From positions 1 to 64,000 of the forward strand of contig ONAG01000008.1 in NCBI GenBank assembly GCA_900315745.1: a DNA stretch of 64,000 bases, given 5' to 3'. Shown piece after piece: positions 17,954-28,700 of this stretch. This DNA comes from an uncultured Prevotellaceae bacterium (GTDB taxonomy: Bacteria; Bacteroidota; Bacteroidia; Bacteroidales; Bacteroidaceae). The translations under genes and the position numbers were made by a program. The stretch's first letter is position 1, and every line of letters starts with the position of its first letter. The notes under the pieces are model-generated. The model had not been told where the DNA came from. It worked only from the letters and a program-made list of their open reading frames with translations, and did no database searches.

Positions 17954-18439
17954 TCATTTGCTGATTCGGCTCAAGGATACATAGCCTAAAAATTCCCTGT
18001 CCATATTGAACACCTTTGCCCAATTAGCATTATATTTAATGAAATAGACTTCCGTTCCTAAATCAAGACGACTTGATATCGCATCTTTTGTGCTTGGACC
18101 ACGACGAACGTTCACATAGTTGTCAACAGGGTCTGTGATTATGCCGGTTTCCATGTTGTCGGGCAAGACATCTTCAACTTTCGCAATGAGTTTAGTATAA
18201 ATGTATCCCATATACGAACTCTTATCCTTGCTTGTATAGACTTTGCTCCATCCGCTCTTTTCTGGGGTATAGTAAAGGTAATCTTCTGATTTATAGGTTT
18301 TCACAATCGCATATTTTGTTCCTGGTCCTTTGCGTATGTTTGCAAAACCGTCAGAAGAGATAACTCTTCCATAAAATTGTTGGGCATTGATGCTTATTGC
18401 AGATAGCATCACTAACAAGGTGAAAATAATTCTTTTCAT
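17954..18439 (-). CDS. Secreted protein with two bacterial SH3 domains
   Basis: I start at 18439 (161 residues) because MKRIIFTLLVMLSAISINAQ is a good signal peptide and the longer frame overlaps the promoter. Two SH3b-like repeats follow, recognisable by FANIRKGPGTKYAIV (about residues 30-45) and YVNVRRGPSTKDAI (about 105-120), each followed by a W-x-KV strand. Such domains usually bind cell-wall peptides or other extracellular ligands. No catalytic domain is attached. It is monocistronic, with its own promoter and terminator. Confidence 0.85.
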   Translation of the reverse strand: MKRIIFTLLVMLSAISINAQQFYGRVISSDGFANIRKGPGTKYAIVKTYKSEDYLYYTPEKSGWSKVYTSKDKSSYMGYIYTKLIAKVEDVLPDNMETGIITDPVDNYVNVRRGPSTKDAISSRLDLGTEVYFIKYNANWAKVFNMDREFLGYVSLSRISK

Positions 18440-18472
18440 GGTTCTCGTTTTTTTATGTGATAAGTTTAAGTA

Positions 18473-18504
18473 CAAATATATGTGGGTGCTCAAAATCAAT
18501 CAAG
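18473..18504 (-). promoter_or_regulatory. Probable promoter of the SH3 gene
   Basis: On the minus strand CTTG (18504-18501), 20 bases, then TATATTTG (18480-18473). It lies 33 bases upstream of the chosen start codon. Confidence 0.55.
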
Positions 18505-18634
18505 TCATGTCTTTGTCTTATGCACCTACGCTAAATTTTTGCAAATATAAATAATTTTTTCCGACAAGCAAGCAGAGCGAAGTGTTTTTTTGATTTTCCG
18601 CCATGTCATGTATTTTGTTTTTGAAATTTCTAAT

Positions 18635-18642
18635 TAATTTTG
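18635..18642 (+). promoter_or_regulatory. Probable -7 element for the methyltransferase gene
   Basis: TAATTTTG fits TAnnTTTG and lies about 28 bases before the ATG at 18671. TTTG boxes upstream are at non-ideal spacing (11 and 17 bases). Confidence 0.45.
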
Positions 18643-18670
18643 CAACATGTTCAAATGAATTGAGCCTATA

Positions 18671-19612
18671 ATGGAAGAAAAAAGGAAAAGGGCAGCAAGA
18701 AATAGGACGTTGTCAGTATCTTACGATGAAATGCCAAATCTGGAGAAATATGTCAGTTCGCCAGAGGATTTGGCAAATGGGTTTCATGATGACATGATAA
18801 TCAATGGAGACTTGCATGAATGCATTGATGACATCCCCAATGATTATTTCGACCTCGTTATTATTGACCCTCCATATAATTTGGACAGGGATTTTCATGG
18901 AAGGAAGTTTTCTGCAATGAAATCATCCGACTATGAAGATTACTTGCGTAGTTGGCTTCATAAGGTTTGTGACAAGCTGAAGCCCGATGGCTCGTTGTAT
19001 ATGTGTGGTGACTGGAAATGCACTTCTTCCATGCAAAGGGTGTTGGAGGAAAGCCTAACTGTCATCAACAGGATAACATGGCAAAGAGAGAAAGGCCGTG
19101 GGGCAAAGACGAATTGGAAAAATGGAATGGAGGATATATGGTTTGCAGTGAAGAATCCCAATCATTATTATTTTGATGTGGAGTCTGTAATGATGAAAAG
19201 AAAGGTGATAGCTCCATATAAGGTTGACGGCAAGCCAAAGGATTGGGAGGAAACAGATGAGGGAAATTTCAGGATTACCTATCCTTCAAACTTTTGGGAT
19301 GACATAAGCATTCCTTTTTGGTCCATGCCTGAGAACACCGATCACCCAACGCAGAAACCTGAAAAACTGTTTGCAAAATTGATACTTGCCTCATCTAAGC
19401 CTGGGGATAGGATTTTCGACCCTTTCCTTGGCAGCGGAACATCCGCTGTGGTGGCTCGTAAGCTAAAAAGAAAATTTTGCGGCATAGAGAGCAACAGGGA
19501 ATATTGCTTCTGGGCCGCAAAAAGACTTGTTAATGCAGAAATCGACAATTCTATTCAAGGATATTCAGATGGTGTGTTCTGGGAGAGAAATACCATGAAG
19601 CATAACCATTGA
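18671..19612 (+). CDS. Site-specific DNA methyltransferase, beta class, orphan
   Basis: The 313-residue enzyme has catalytic motif IV DPPYNL at residues 66-71, then the S-adenosylmethionine motif I region DPFLGSGTSAVVA at about 250-262. Motif IV before motif I, with the target-recognition region between, is the beta-class order seen in HinfI and CcrM type adenine-N6 or cytosine-N4 enzymes. DPPY favours adenine. No restriction endonuclease lies beside it: neighbours are an SH3 protein and a PepSY protein. It is therefore an orphan and may be regulatory or protective. The recognition sequence cannot be read off. The flanks are AT-rich. Confidence 0.9.
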   Translation: MEEKRKRAARNRTLSVSYDEMPNLEKYVSSPEDLANGFHDDMIINGDLHECIDDIPNDYFDLVIIDPPYNLDRDFHGRKFSAMKSSDYEDYLRSWLHKVCDKLKPDGSLYMCGDWKCTSSMQRVLEESLTVINRITWQREKGRGAKTNWKNGMEDIWFAVKNPNHYYFDVESVMMKRKVIAPYKVDGKPKDWEETDEGNFRITYPSNFWDDISIPFWSMPENTDHPTQKPEKLFAKLILASSKPGDRIFDPFLGSGTSAVVARKLKRKFCGIESNREYCFWAAKRLVNAEIDNSIQGYSDGVFWERNTMKHNH

Positions 19613-19637
19613 ACAGGCAGGTTTTCACACTTTAAAA

Positions 19638-19913
19638 TTAATCGTCGATATCAGTCAGCAAACCGTCATTGTCAAATTCCAGTTCAAGGCCATTGTCCAG
19701 CCTTACTTTGTAAGTGGAGTAGATGATGTCGTTCTCCTTCTTGACGTATGCGATGGAACTGCCAGGGTAATTTTGTTCTACATAGTTCTTGGCAGCCAAT
19801 GGCAACTGTGCTGCAGGGATTACCTTGTCATTGTCAAGCACTTCGAAGGCTATAGCCATACCTACTATTACCAATCCAATGATTGTCACGAGGATTATTT
19901 TATACTTTTTCAT
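19638..19913 (-). CDS. Small PepSY-like envelope protein, copy 1
   Basis: This 91-residue protein has an N-terminal hydrophobic helix (residues about 5-25) serving as signal or anchor. It is followed by one PepSY-like unit with the pattern [21 protein letters not shown], then a strand pair ending in LEFDNDGLLTDIDD. PepSY-like domains are short exported modules often tied to two-component systems and protease inhibition. It is clearly paralogous to the protein at 21359-21634, and their upstream regions share motifs at the same spacing. It is convergent with the methyltransferase gene. Confidence 0.85.
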   Translation of the reverse strand: MKKYKIILVTIIGLVIVGMAIAFEVLDNDKVIPAAQLPLAAKNYVEQNYPGSSIAYVKKENDIIYSTYKVRLDNGLELEFDNDGLLTDIDD

Positions 19914-19971
19914 AATTGTATTTTTTTGTTGTTATTTGTATGTTGAATTCTGTTTTTCCCTTTTGATATTG

Positions 19972-20088
19972 CAAATATACATTTTGTTTTCCCTCGCACA
20001 TATTTTTCTAATGTTTTTCTCATCAGTTCGTTACGACACTACGCCCATATTGCGACATTTCATGCATAAACCTGCATTTTCTGTCGCA
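19972..20088 (-). promoter_or_regulatory. Promoter and putative operator of PepSY copy 1
   Basis: On the minus strand the -7 is TATATTTG (19979-19972), with no proper TTTG -33 box; a TATGTGCGAGGG block is there instead (19991-20002). Upstream are TTACGACA (20031) and TTGCGACA (20050) in direct orientation 19 bases apart, and an inverted TGTCGCA at 20082, read on the plus strand. The same set with the same 40, 19 and 32 base offsets occurs upstream of PepSY copy 2. Confidence 0.7.
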
Positions 20089-20187
20089 TATTTCATTTCT
20101 TTGCGATCTTTCTTGAAAAAATAAGGTGGGAAAAGCGCTCAAGTGCGTAAAAATATACTCCCTTCCTCCTTGGTGATAAAAACATGG

Positions 20188-21156
20188 TTATATAATTTGA
20201 CTCGTTGAGTCATCACGGAAAGTCACCAACTCTTGTATGATTTCATCAGGGTTGTCGCTGATGTGGAGAATGAGATTTTTGTACTTGCCAGTCTGTGACA
20301 TAGACTCGAGAAGAGGATATATAGGCATCTCCTCCGTCCAGAATTTCTTGCCAAAGAACAGCATTGGACTTGAAAAGCCGAAAGAGAGATAATGGTTTTG
20401 AACAGCATCTTGAAACACCTCTTGCAATGTGCCGGCACTTCCAGGAGTATATATGATGCCGCCAAAAGCCAAGGTGAGAATGCTGTCCTCACGTATGCTG
20501 TTCTCAAAAAACTTGGCGATATGGGTGGCAAACGGTGTTGAAGGCTCATGCCCATATAGCCAAGTGGGGATGCCGAGACTGTGATACTGATGCTGTGGAT
20601 ATTTCTCAACTATTCTCCATGCCGTGGAAAACCAGTCCGCATCCTTGAATGATGGAGCCACCGACATTATCTCCAAAGCGTTGTCAACTTCTTCTGCCGT
20701 TCTTCCTGCCATCCATGCACCAAGATGTGTTGCCTCCATCGCTCCAGGACCTCCTCCGCTTAGCATGAAGAACCCCATCTCGGTAAGGCGCTTGCTTAAG
20801 AATACGATATCATGGTAACTTGGGTCTGTGCGCAGTTGCGAATGGCCTCCCATGATGCCGATGCATAACTTGTGGTTGTGTGTGTTGAAAAAGTCATTGA
20901 GTGCCGTATGGATGCAATGGTCGTGAAGTGTGCGGGCAAGCGACTCCAACACATCAGCTTGCTGTTTACCGGAGGAGACATAGTGATTATAGACCAGACT
21001 GTCGTAGGAAGTACCGAAACTGCCATTCTCGTTGAGGTCATAACCCTTATATAAGTCGCGGGCGGAATATAGTTCTTCGCGTCCTACATCAAAAGGCACC
21101 TGTTTCAGGTAATCCATCACGGCTGCCATCTTGTTGAAATCCTTGTCTGATATCAT
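20188..21156 (-). CDS. LOG-family (Rossmann-fold) protein
   Basis: The 322-residue protein has the LOG/lysine-decarboxylase-like signature: a GIMGGH nucleotide-binding loop, SGGGPGAMEATHLGAW, and PGSAGTLQEVFQ in place of the usual PGGxGTxxE. Characterised relatives hydrolyse nucleotide 5-monophosphates to free base, including cytokinin-activating enzymes. This protein is longer than the compact 180-residue LOG enzymes, with an N-terminal extension of about 90 residues, so the exact substrate is uncertain. It has its own promoter and lies between the two PepSY-like genes on the same strand, with no evident functional link. Confidence 0.82.
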   Translation of the reverse strand: MISDKDFNKMAAVMDYLKQVPFDVGREELYSARDLYKGYDLNENGSFGTSYDSLVYNHYVSSGKQQADVLESLARTLHDHCIHTALNDFFNTHNHKLCIGIMGGHSQLRTDPSYHDIVFLSKRLTEMGFFMLSGGGPGAMEATHLGAWMAGRTAEEVDNALEIMSVAPSFKDADWFSTAWRIVEKYPQHQYHSLGIPTWLYGHEPSTPFATHIAKFFENSIREDSILTLAFGGIIYTPGSAGTLQEVFQDAVQNHYLSFGFSSPMLFFGKKFWTEEMPIYPLLESMSQTGKYKNLILHISDNPDEIIQELVTFRDDSTSQII

Positions 21157-21231
21157 GTCGTCTTTATCTTTGGTTTTGCTAATGGTGTTCCTCTCATATG
21201 CTTGAATCGCATCTGCTCAACACTACCGTTG

Positions 21232-21262
21232 CAAAGATAACTATAAATTTGATATCTTCAAA
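21232..21262 (-). promoter_or_regulatory. Promoter of the LOG-family gene
   Basis: On the minus strand TTTG (21262-21259), 19 bases, TATCTTTG (21239-21232): a full consensus match, 75 bases upstream of the start. Confidence 0.75.
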
Positions 21263-21358
21263 GATAATCATGAGATGATATATACAAAAATTTGTGGCAA
21301 AGAGAGCATGATGGATATTGCCTCTAAGCCGCAAAAGGATTGGTGAAACTACTGCTAA

Positions 21359-21634
21359 TCAGTCTTCGAAGTCTGTCAGGAATCCGTCATTGTTGAACTC
21401 CAGTTCAAAGCCGTTGTTCAGCTTCACTTCGTAAGAGGTTTTGATGAGGTCGTTCTTCACCTTTGCGTAAGCGATTGTTCCACCGGGGAAGTTATCTTGC
21501 ACATAGTTCTTTGCTGCCAATGGCAACTGGTCTGCTGGGATTACTTGGTCTTTGTCAAGCACGTCGATGACGATAGACATCATTGCTATTACCACTCCCA
21601 TGAATGCTACGAGGATTAATTTTGACTTTTTCAT
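21359..21634 (-). CDS. Small PepSY-like envelope protein, copy 2
   Basis: This 91-residue paralogue of the protein at 19638-19913 has the same length and layout: an N-terminal hydrophobic helix, the pattern [21 protein letters not shown], and a C-terminal [14 protein letters not shown]. About 60 percent of positions agree by eye. Both carry conserved acidic C termini that could bind metal. The promoter region carries the same operator-like motifs as copy 1. It is transcribed divergently from ruvA. The pair probably arose by a local duplication that included the promoter. Confidence 0.85.
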   Translation of the reverse strand: MKKSKLILVAFMGVVIAMMSIVIDVLDKDQVIPADQLPLAAKNYVQDNFPGGTIAYAKVKNDLIKTSYEVKLNNGFELEFNNDGFLTDFED

Positions 21635-21713
21635 AATTGTATATTTTTTTATTTTTATTTTTTATATTCTCTTTTTTTGCCTGTAGGAAAACTGTTTGTT
21701 CCTTTTGACATTG

Positions 21714-21831
21714 CAAAGTTAATATGCTTTTTACCCTCGCGCATAATATTTATCTGTTTTTCTATTCTATTCGTTGCGACACAGCTTGTTAATTGCGACA
21801 AAAGAAATAATTCCATGCATTTACTGTCGCA
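21714..21831 (-). promoter_or_regulatory. Promoter and putative operator of PepSY copy 2
   Basis: On the minus strand the -7 is TAACTTTG (21721-21714), with TATGCGCGAGGG (21734-21745) where the -33 should be. On the plus strand TTGCGACA occurs at 21774 and 21793 (19 bases apart) and TGTCGCA at 21825. All offsets upstream of the -33 block equal those of copy 1, which suggests binding of one activator to both genes. Confidence 0.7.
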
Positions 21832-22006
21832 CAACAACGACTATAAGGATCTAAAAGTCCCCAAAATCCTTGTTTTCCCTTCCCTCATATCCAAAATTTC
21901 TTTCTCAAGACATTCATATGGGGTGTTTAAGGATAAAAATGCCCCTTGGCGCAATAATCCACCTACATCTACGTTATTTATTTGTATATATACAAAACAA
22001 GACGAC

Positions 22007-22624
22007 ATGATAGAATATATCAGGGGCGAACTGGCAGACGTCACCCCAGCGATGGCTGTTGTAGAAACGGCAGGAGTGGGATATGCTCTGAACATTTCGC
22101 TGAATACTTATACTGCCATACAGAATAATAAAGAGGTACGCCTGTATGTGCATGAGGCTATTGTCACTGGAGGGCGCGATGACTCTTTCACCCTCTATGG
22201 GTTTGCCACCAAACAAGAACGTGAGCTTTACAGGCTGCTCATCACGGTGTCGGGAGTGGGTGCCAATACGGCACGAATGATTCTCTCATCCTTCACTCCC
22301 GCCGAATTGTGCTCGGTGATAGCCAATGGCGACGAACGTTCGCTCAAAGGCGTTAAAGGAATAGGCCTGCGGACTGCGCAACGCATCATCGTTGACTTGA
22401 AAGACAAGATAGCCAACAGCGACCTGGCACAACAAATGCCTGAAGGCGTGGTGAGACAAACCGAGAGCGTGAATGCCGAGGTGAGGAATGAAGCCATAGG
22501 GGCACTCACCATGCTGGGCTTCTCGCCGGCACCTTCCGCCAAGGTCGTGGGGGAAATATTGAAACAACAACCAGACATTCCAGTGGAGCAAGTGGTGAAA
22601 CTGGCACTGAAACTAATAAAATAA
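22007..22624 (+). CDS. ruvA: Holliday junction branch migration protein RuvA
   Basis: RuvA binds Holliday junctions and loads the RuvB helicase during recombination. The start at 22007 gives 205 residues, the usual length, beginning [12 protein letters not shown]; the longer frame from 21677 covers the PepSY promoter and is not RuvA-like. An N-terminal OB domain is followed by two helix-hairpin-helix motifs ([13 protein letters not shown] and [12 protein letters not shown]) and a C-terminal domain that contacts RuvB. It directly precedes sprA, a neighbourhood known from other Bacteroidetes. Confidence 0.96.
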   Translation: MIEYIRGELADVTPAMAVVETAGVGYALNISLNTYTAIQNNKEVRLYVHEAIVTGGRDDSFTLYGFATKQERELYRLLITVSGVGANTARMILSSFTPAELCSVIANGDERSLKGVKGIGLRTAQRIIVDLKDKIANSDLAQQMPEGVVRQTESVNAEVRNEAIGALTMLGFSPAPSAKVVGEILKQQPDIPVEQVVKLALKLIK

Positions 22625-22637
22625 GAAAGAACTATTT

Positions 22638-22672
22638 TTGTCATGCCTTTTGCAAACGTGCAACCATGACAA
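22638..22672 (+). other. Hairpin in the ruvA-sprA spacer
   Basis: TTGTCATG (22638-22645) pairs with CATGACAA (22665-22672), with an inner TTGCA/TGCAA pairing. No T run follows, so it is not a canonical terminator. It could be an RNA processing or stability element in the sprA leader. Confidence 0.4.
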
Positions 22673-22708
22673 CTTTGGGCGGTTGAATGCCGCACCTGCT
22701 GCAGAGAA

Positions 22709-25700
22709 ATGATGAAAGTCAAGTTGAGAATCATTGGATTTGTAATCTTGTTGTGCGCCATCAGCGTGGTGGCGGGCAACACCTTTTCCGTGCCTCAAGA
22801 CAACCGCACTCGCGCACAGCAGGCAAACAACAAGTCGCCACAAGACGACAAGACAAGAAGCCAAAACAAAAACAACAGCAAGGGCAAAGATGACAAAAAA
22901 GAGTCGGAGAAGAACAAGATGGACATAAAGGCACAGCCCATTCTTGAAGATGAAGATGCAGAAATACCCGACTCGCTGTTGAACACACGCTGGAAAATAC
23001 AGCGCACACAACCCCTCACCGATGACGACCTGTCACAAGGCACAGCCGACTTGGTGAGGCCGGAGAACATGAAACAGACGGTGGAGTACAATGACACCAT
23101 CGAACGGTATATCATCGGCAACAAGGTGGCTGGAACGTATGTGTTCGCTCCCACCATGATGACTTTTGATGAGTATTTCAAGTGGAGCGAGAAAAAGGCC
23201 ATCTATGAGTTCTTCCGCTCAAAGAACGAAGAAGCCGCAAAAGCAAAGGGAAAGGAAAAGTTCGACTTCACCGACATGCACTTCGACCTCGGACCTGCTG
23301 AGAAAATCTTCGGTCCTGGAGGTGTGCGCATAAAGACGCAAGGTACAGCAGAACTTAAATTCGGAGCTACTTTCAAAAACATAGACAACCCGTCGCTCCC
23401 CATACGCAACAGGAAGACCACCACGATGGACTTTGACGAGAAAATCAACCTCAATGTCAATGGAAAGGTGGGCGACAAGGTGAACATGAACCTCAACTAC
23501 AACACCGATGCCACATTCGACTTCGACGCACAAAGCATGAAGTTGAAATATGAAGGCAAGGAAGATGAAATAATAAAGCTTGTGGAAGGTGGCAACGTGT
23601 CGTTCCCTGGCAACTCATCACTCATCCAAGGTGCGAGTTCCCTTTTCGGATTGCGTACCGACATGCAGTTTGGAAAACTCAAGTTGCAGACGGTGGTGTC
23701 GCAGAAAAAGTCTTCGTCATCGAGCGTGTCGTCGAAAGGTGGAGTGCAGATGACGCCTTTCGAGATAGATGCTGCCGACTATGAGGAGAACAGGCACTTC
23801 TTCCTCTCTCACTATTTCCGTTCGAAGTATGACGCGGCAATGAAGACTTTGCCCAACCTCACCACTGGCGTTACCATCAACAGAATGGAGATTTGGGTGA
23901 CCAACAAGACTGGTACCACATCCAACACACGAAGCATCATCGCCTTTCCCGACTTGGGAGAGGGAGGCAAGGACATGCCGCCATCAAACACAGCCAACGG
24001 ACTGTATTCGCAGTTGAATTCTGCATTCGTGGGAGCTCGCGACGTCGATCAGACTTCCACGGTGCTCGACCAGCAGTTTGTTGGAGGTACAGACTATGAA
24101 AAGCTTGAGAGCGCGCGACTGTTGTCGTCTTCGGAATATACCATAAACAATGCTCTCGGTTATGTCTCGCTGAAGACAACACTGCAGACCGACCAGGTGC
24201 TGGCTGTTGCCTATGAATATACATACGGAGGTGTGACATACCAGGTGGGTGAGTTCGCAAGCGACATCACTGACGTGAACAAATGCCTCTTCGTGAAGTC
24301 GCTGAAGAACACAAGTAACAACCCAAGGCAGAGCAACTGGGACCTCATGATGAAGAACGTTTATTACCTCGCATCCAACGTGGAGAGGGACAAGTTCCGA
24401 CTCGACATCAAGTTCCAAAGCGACACCGCAGGCGTTTACCTTACTTATATACCAGAGCCACAGGTCAAGGACCAGACCATTATCAAGGACATTGACGCTG
24501 ACCGCCTCGACAACAACAACAAGGCACACTCCAACGGCTATTTCGACTATGTGCAAGGATATACGGTGGCAAATGGCAGGGTGTTCTTGCCAAAGGCAGA
24601 GCCATTCGGTGAATTCCTGTATAAATTCCTCGTATCCAAAGGCGTGACGCCCACAACGGCAGCGAAATATAGTTATACCGAACTATATGACTCTACAAAG
24701 ACCATTGCCAAGCAGATAGCCGAGAAAGACAAATACATGCTCGTGGGACAGTTTAGAGGCACCTCTGCCAATGTCATCTCCTTAGGCGCATACAATGTGC
24801 CGCAAGGGTCGGTGACGGTTACGGCAGGTGGCGTGACACTCACTGAAGGTTCCGACTATACCGTGGACTATTCTGCTGGAGAGGTGACCATCATCAACCA
24901 GAGCATCTTGGATGCACAAACCGAAATCAAGGCATCATGCGAGAGCAACACGGATTATGGGCAGTCAAGGAAAACCATGTTCGGCATAAACTGGGAATAC
25001 GACTTCAGCAAGAATTTCCAGATGAGCGGTACGTTCAGGCATCTTTCTGAGCAAGCTCTCACCACGAAGGTGGCTATGGGTGCAGAACCACTCAACAACA
25101 CCATCTGGGGCGTGAACCTCAACTGGAAGAAGGAAAGCCAGTGGCTCACCAACATCCTCGACAAGTTGCCATTGTTGCATCTCACCCAACCATCCAACAT
25201 CTCCTTGTCAGCAGAGTTCGCACACCTTATTGCCGGACAGTCGCACGGCACGCAGGACAATGCCTCATACCTCGATGACTTCGAGAACACAAAGAATGCC
25301 ATCGATGTATCTACTCCAACTTCGTGGTTCATTTCGAGCGTGCCCACAATGTTCAATGAATACAAGGACAAGACAGGGCTGACCAGTGGATTCAATCGAA
25401 GCCTCCTGGCATGGTACAACATCGATCCGCTCTTCACCAGGAGAAGTTCTTCGCTCACGCCAAGCCACATCAAGAGCGACCTCGACCAACTCTCCAATCA
25501 CTATGTGCGCGAGGTGTATGTGAGAGAGCTTTATCCCAACCGCGACCAAAGTTCATACAGCGGTTCCACTTCCACCCTGCCCATTCTGAACCTCGCTTAT
25601 TATCCAGAGGAACGAGGACCCTACAATTTCAACCCCGACCTGAATGTGAATGGCAGGTTCGACAACCCATCAAACAAATGGGGTGGAATGATGAGGAAAC

Positions 25701-28700
25701 TCGACACCAACGACTTCGAGACAGCAAATATCGAATATATAGAGTTCTGGCTGCTTGACCCATTCGTATATACTAATGGAAAGGAGGATGCCTCGGAATA
25801 TGGTGGCGACTTCTACATCAACCTTGGTGAGGTGAGCGAGGACATCCTCAGGGATGGCAAGAAGTTCTTTGAGAGTGGAATGCCTGTGGATGGCTCAAAC
25901 GCCTTCACCACCACACAGTGGGGAAAGGTGCCTACAACCACCAACACCGTATATGCTTTCGCAACATCTTCTGGCTCCAGGGAGAGACAGGACGTGGGAT
26001 TCAACGGACTTACCGACACCGAGGAACAGACGTATGATTATTATCAGGAATATCTCAATTCCATCAGGGGCAAGGTGTCGCAAGAGGTGTTCGACAGCAT
26101 TTATGCCGACCCGGCAAACGATGACTACCATTATTTCAGGGGAAGCGAATTGGACCAGCAGCAGGCATCCATCATGCAGCGCTACAAGCGCATCAACAAC
26201 CCACAAGGAAACACTCCCGACTCCGACATGAGGAGCGAAAACTATGACACGTCCTACAAGACCACTCCCGACGTGGAGGACATCAACCAGGACTACACCC
26301 TCAATGAATACGAGAAGTATTACCAATACCATGTTTCGATTCGTCCGGAAGACCTCGTTGTGGGGCAAAATTTCATCGTCGATAGCAGGGTGGGTAGTGG
26401 AACGCTGAGAAATGGCGAGAGATATGAAGTCACCTGGTATCAGTTCAGAATACCTCTCGACAGGTATGAGAGCAAGGAAGGCGCAATAAGCGACTTCACA
26501 TCCATCCGCTTCATGCGAATGTTCCTCACCAATTTCAAGAAACCCATCGTCATGAGATTCGGCAGCCTCGACCTCGTCAGGGGTGAGTGGAGGGTGTATG
26601 CACAAAACCTCAACAATAGCGCATCGCAGACGGGATACATGTCGGTGAGTGCCGTGAATATAGAGGAGAACAACGACAAGACGCCTGTAAACTATGTGCT
26701 GCCTCCTGGCATTTCACGTGTGCAAGACCCCACCCAGCCGCAATTGGTGGAGAGCAACGAACAAGCGCTTGACATCGTGGTCAACGACTTGGGCACGGGA
26801 GAGTCGAAATGTGTCTATAAGAAGACAACACTCGACCTTAGGCAATACAAACGCATACAGATGTTTGTGCATGCCAACCCGCTCAATGAAAACGTCACCA
26901 ACCTCAGCGACAACCAACTGGCTGTGTTCATAAGGTTGGGAAGCGACTACAGGAGCAACTACTATGAGTATGAGATACCGTTGAAACTCACACCTGCCGG
27001 ACATTACGACAAGTATTCCACTGCCGACAAGAGGGTGGTGTGGCCGGAAGAGAACATGCTCGACATCCCTCTCAGCATCTTCACATCACTCAAGAAAGAG
27101 AGAAACAAGGCAAAATCGACAGGAGCGGCTTCTTACAACCAGGTGTTTACCGCATACGACACCGACAAGCCTGCCAACAAGGTCAGCGTGATGGGTAATC
27201 CGTCGCTCGGAGAAGTGAAGACAATGATAATCGGTGTGAGAAACCTTTCTGGAGAAGCTAAGTCGGGAGAGGTATGGGTGAATGAATTGAGACTGAAGGA
27301 GTACAACAACGAAGGTGGATGGGCTGCACAAGGCAACCTCAACATGCAACTGTCGGACTTCGGAACTGTGAACGTCACCGGAAGATATACTTCCGAGGGA
27401 TTTGGCGGACTGGAAGATGGAGTGGCGTCAAGGTCGCAGGACAACTTCAGAAACATATCTTTCACCACAAGCCTCGAATTGGGTAAATTCTTCCCCGACA
27501 AGATGAAAGTGTCGGCTCCGCTTTATTATTCTTACACCAACGAGAATACAAAGCCAAAGTACAACCCGCTCGACACTGACATGAGAATGGATGACGCACT
27601 CGATGCCATGGAGTCGAAACATGAACGCGACTCAGTGGAGTCCATTGCCGTAACAAAGGTCACCAACACCAATTTCTCACTCTCAAACGTGAGAATCGGG
27701 GTGGCGACAAAAGGACATCCCATGCCTTACGACCCAGCCAACTTCTCATTCTCATACAGCCATTCGCATAGCAGGACAACAGGCAAGACCATAATATACG
27801 AAGAGGAGGACAACTGGAATGGGGCAATGTCGTATTCCTGGACTCCAGTATATAAGGCGTGGGAGCCATTCAAGAAAATAAAGTCGAAATCCAAGTGGCT
27901 CGAATTCCCCAAGAAGTTGGGATTCAATTATCTGCCTCAAAACATAACGTTCAATACCGACATCAAGCGCGTCTATTATGAACTGCAAGAGAGAGACATG
28001 GAAAGTCTTGAGGACTCCAAACTGCCCCTCACCTTCAACGAGCAGTTCCTGTGGAACCGTGACTTCTCGATGAGATGGGACTTGACAAAGAACTTGCACC
28101 TCACATTCAACAGCGGCACCAACGCAGAGATAGAGGAACCTTACACACCGGTCAACAAAGACCTATATCCAGACAGATACGAGGCTTGGAAAGACTCCGT
28201 TTGGAACTCAATTCGCAATTTTGGAACACCTCTCGACTATGACCAGACTTTCTCAGCTTCATACCATGTGCCGCTCAACCTGATACCGATATTCGACTGG
28301 CTGAATGCAGACATAACCTACAATTCCAGTTACAAGTGGGTGCGAGGAACTGACCTGGAGGATGGCACTTCGTTGGGCAACACCATCTCAAACAATAGCA
28401 CGTTCAACATTAACGGTACGTTCAACTTGCAGAAGCTCTACGACCACGTGCCTTTCCTCAAGAAGACCAATGACAGGTTCAACAAGTCGATGTCATCCAC
28501 AACAAAAAAAGACAACCAAAAGAACAAGGCAGCCAATGTGAAGGACAAAAGCAAGGGCAAGAGCAAGAGTGAAGAGGACAAGGATAAGGAAGCCGATGAC
28601 AAGTCGAAGGCTTCACTGCCGAAAAACAAAAACACTTTCGAGAAGGAAATCACCATAAAAGGCGACACCTCGCTGGTGGTCACTCACTCCAAGAAAAGCA

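Noticed and set aside
21677-22006. N-terminal extension of the ruvA frame (110 codons)
   Set aside because: It covers the PepSY promoter and operator motifs, and RuvA homology starts exactly at the ATG at 22007.
22638-22672. Hairpin upstream of sprA as a terminator
   Set aside because: No T run follows on the plus strand, and ruvA-sprA linkage is common in the phylum.
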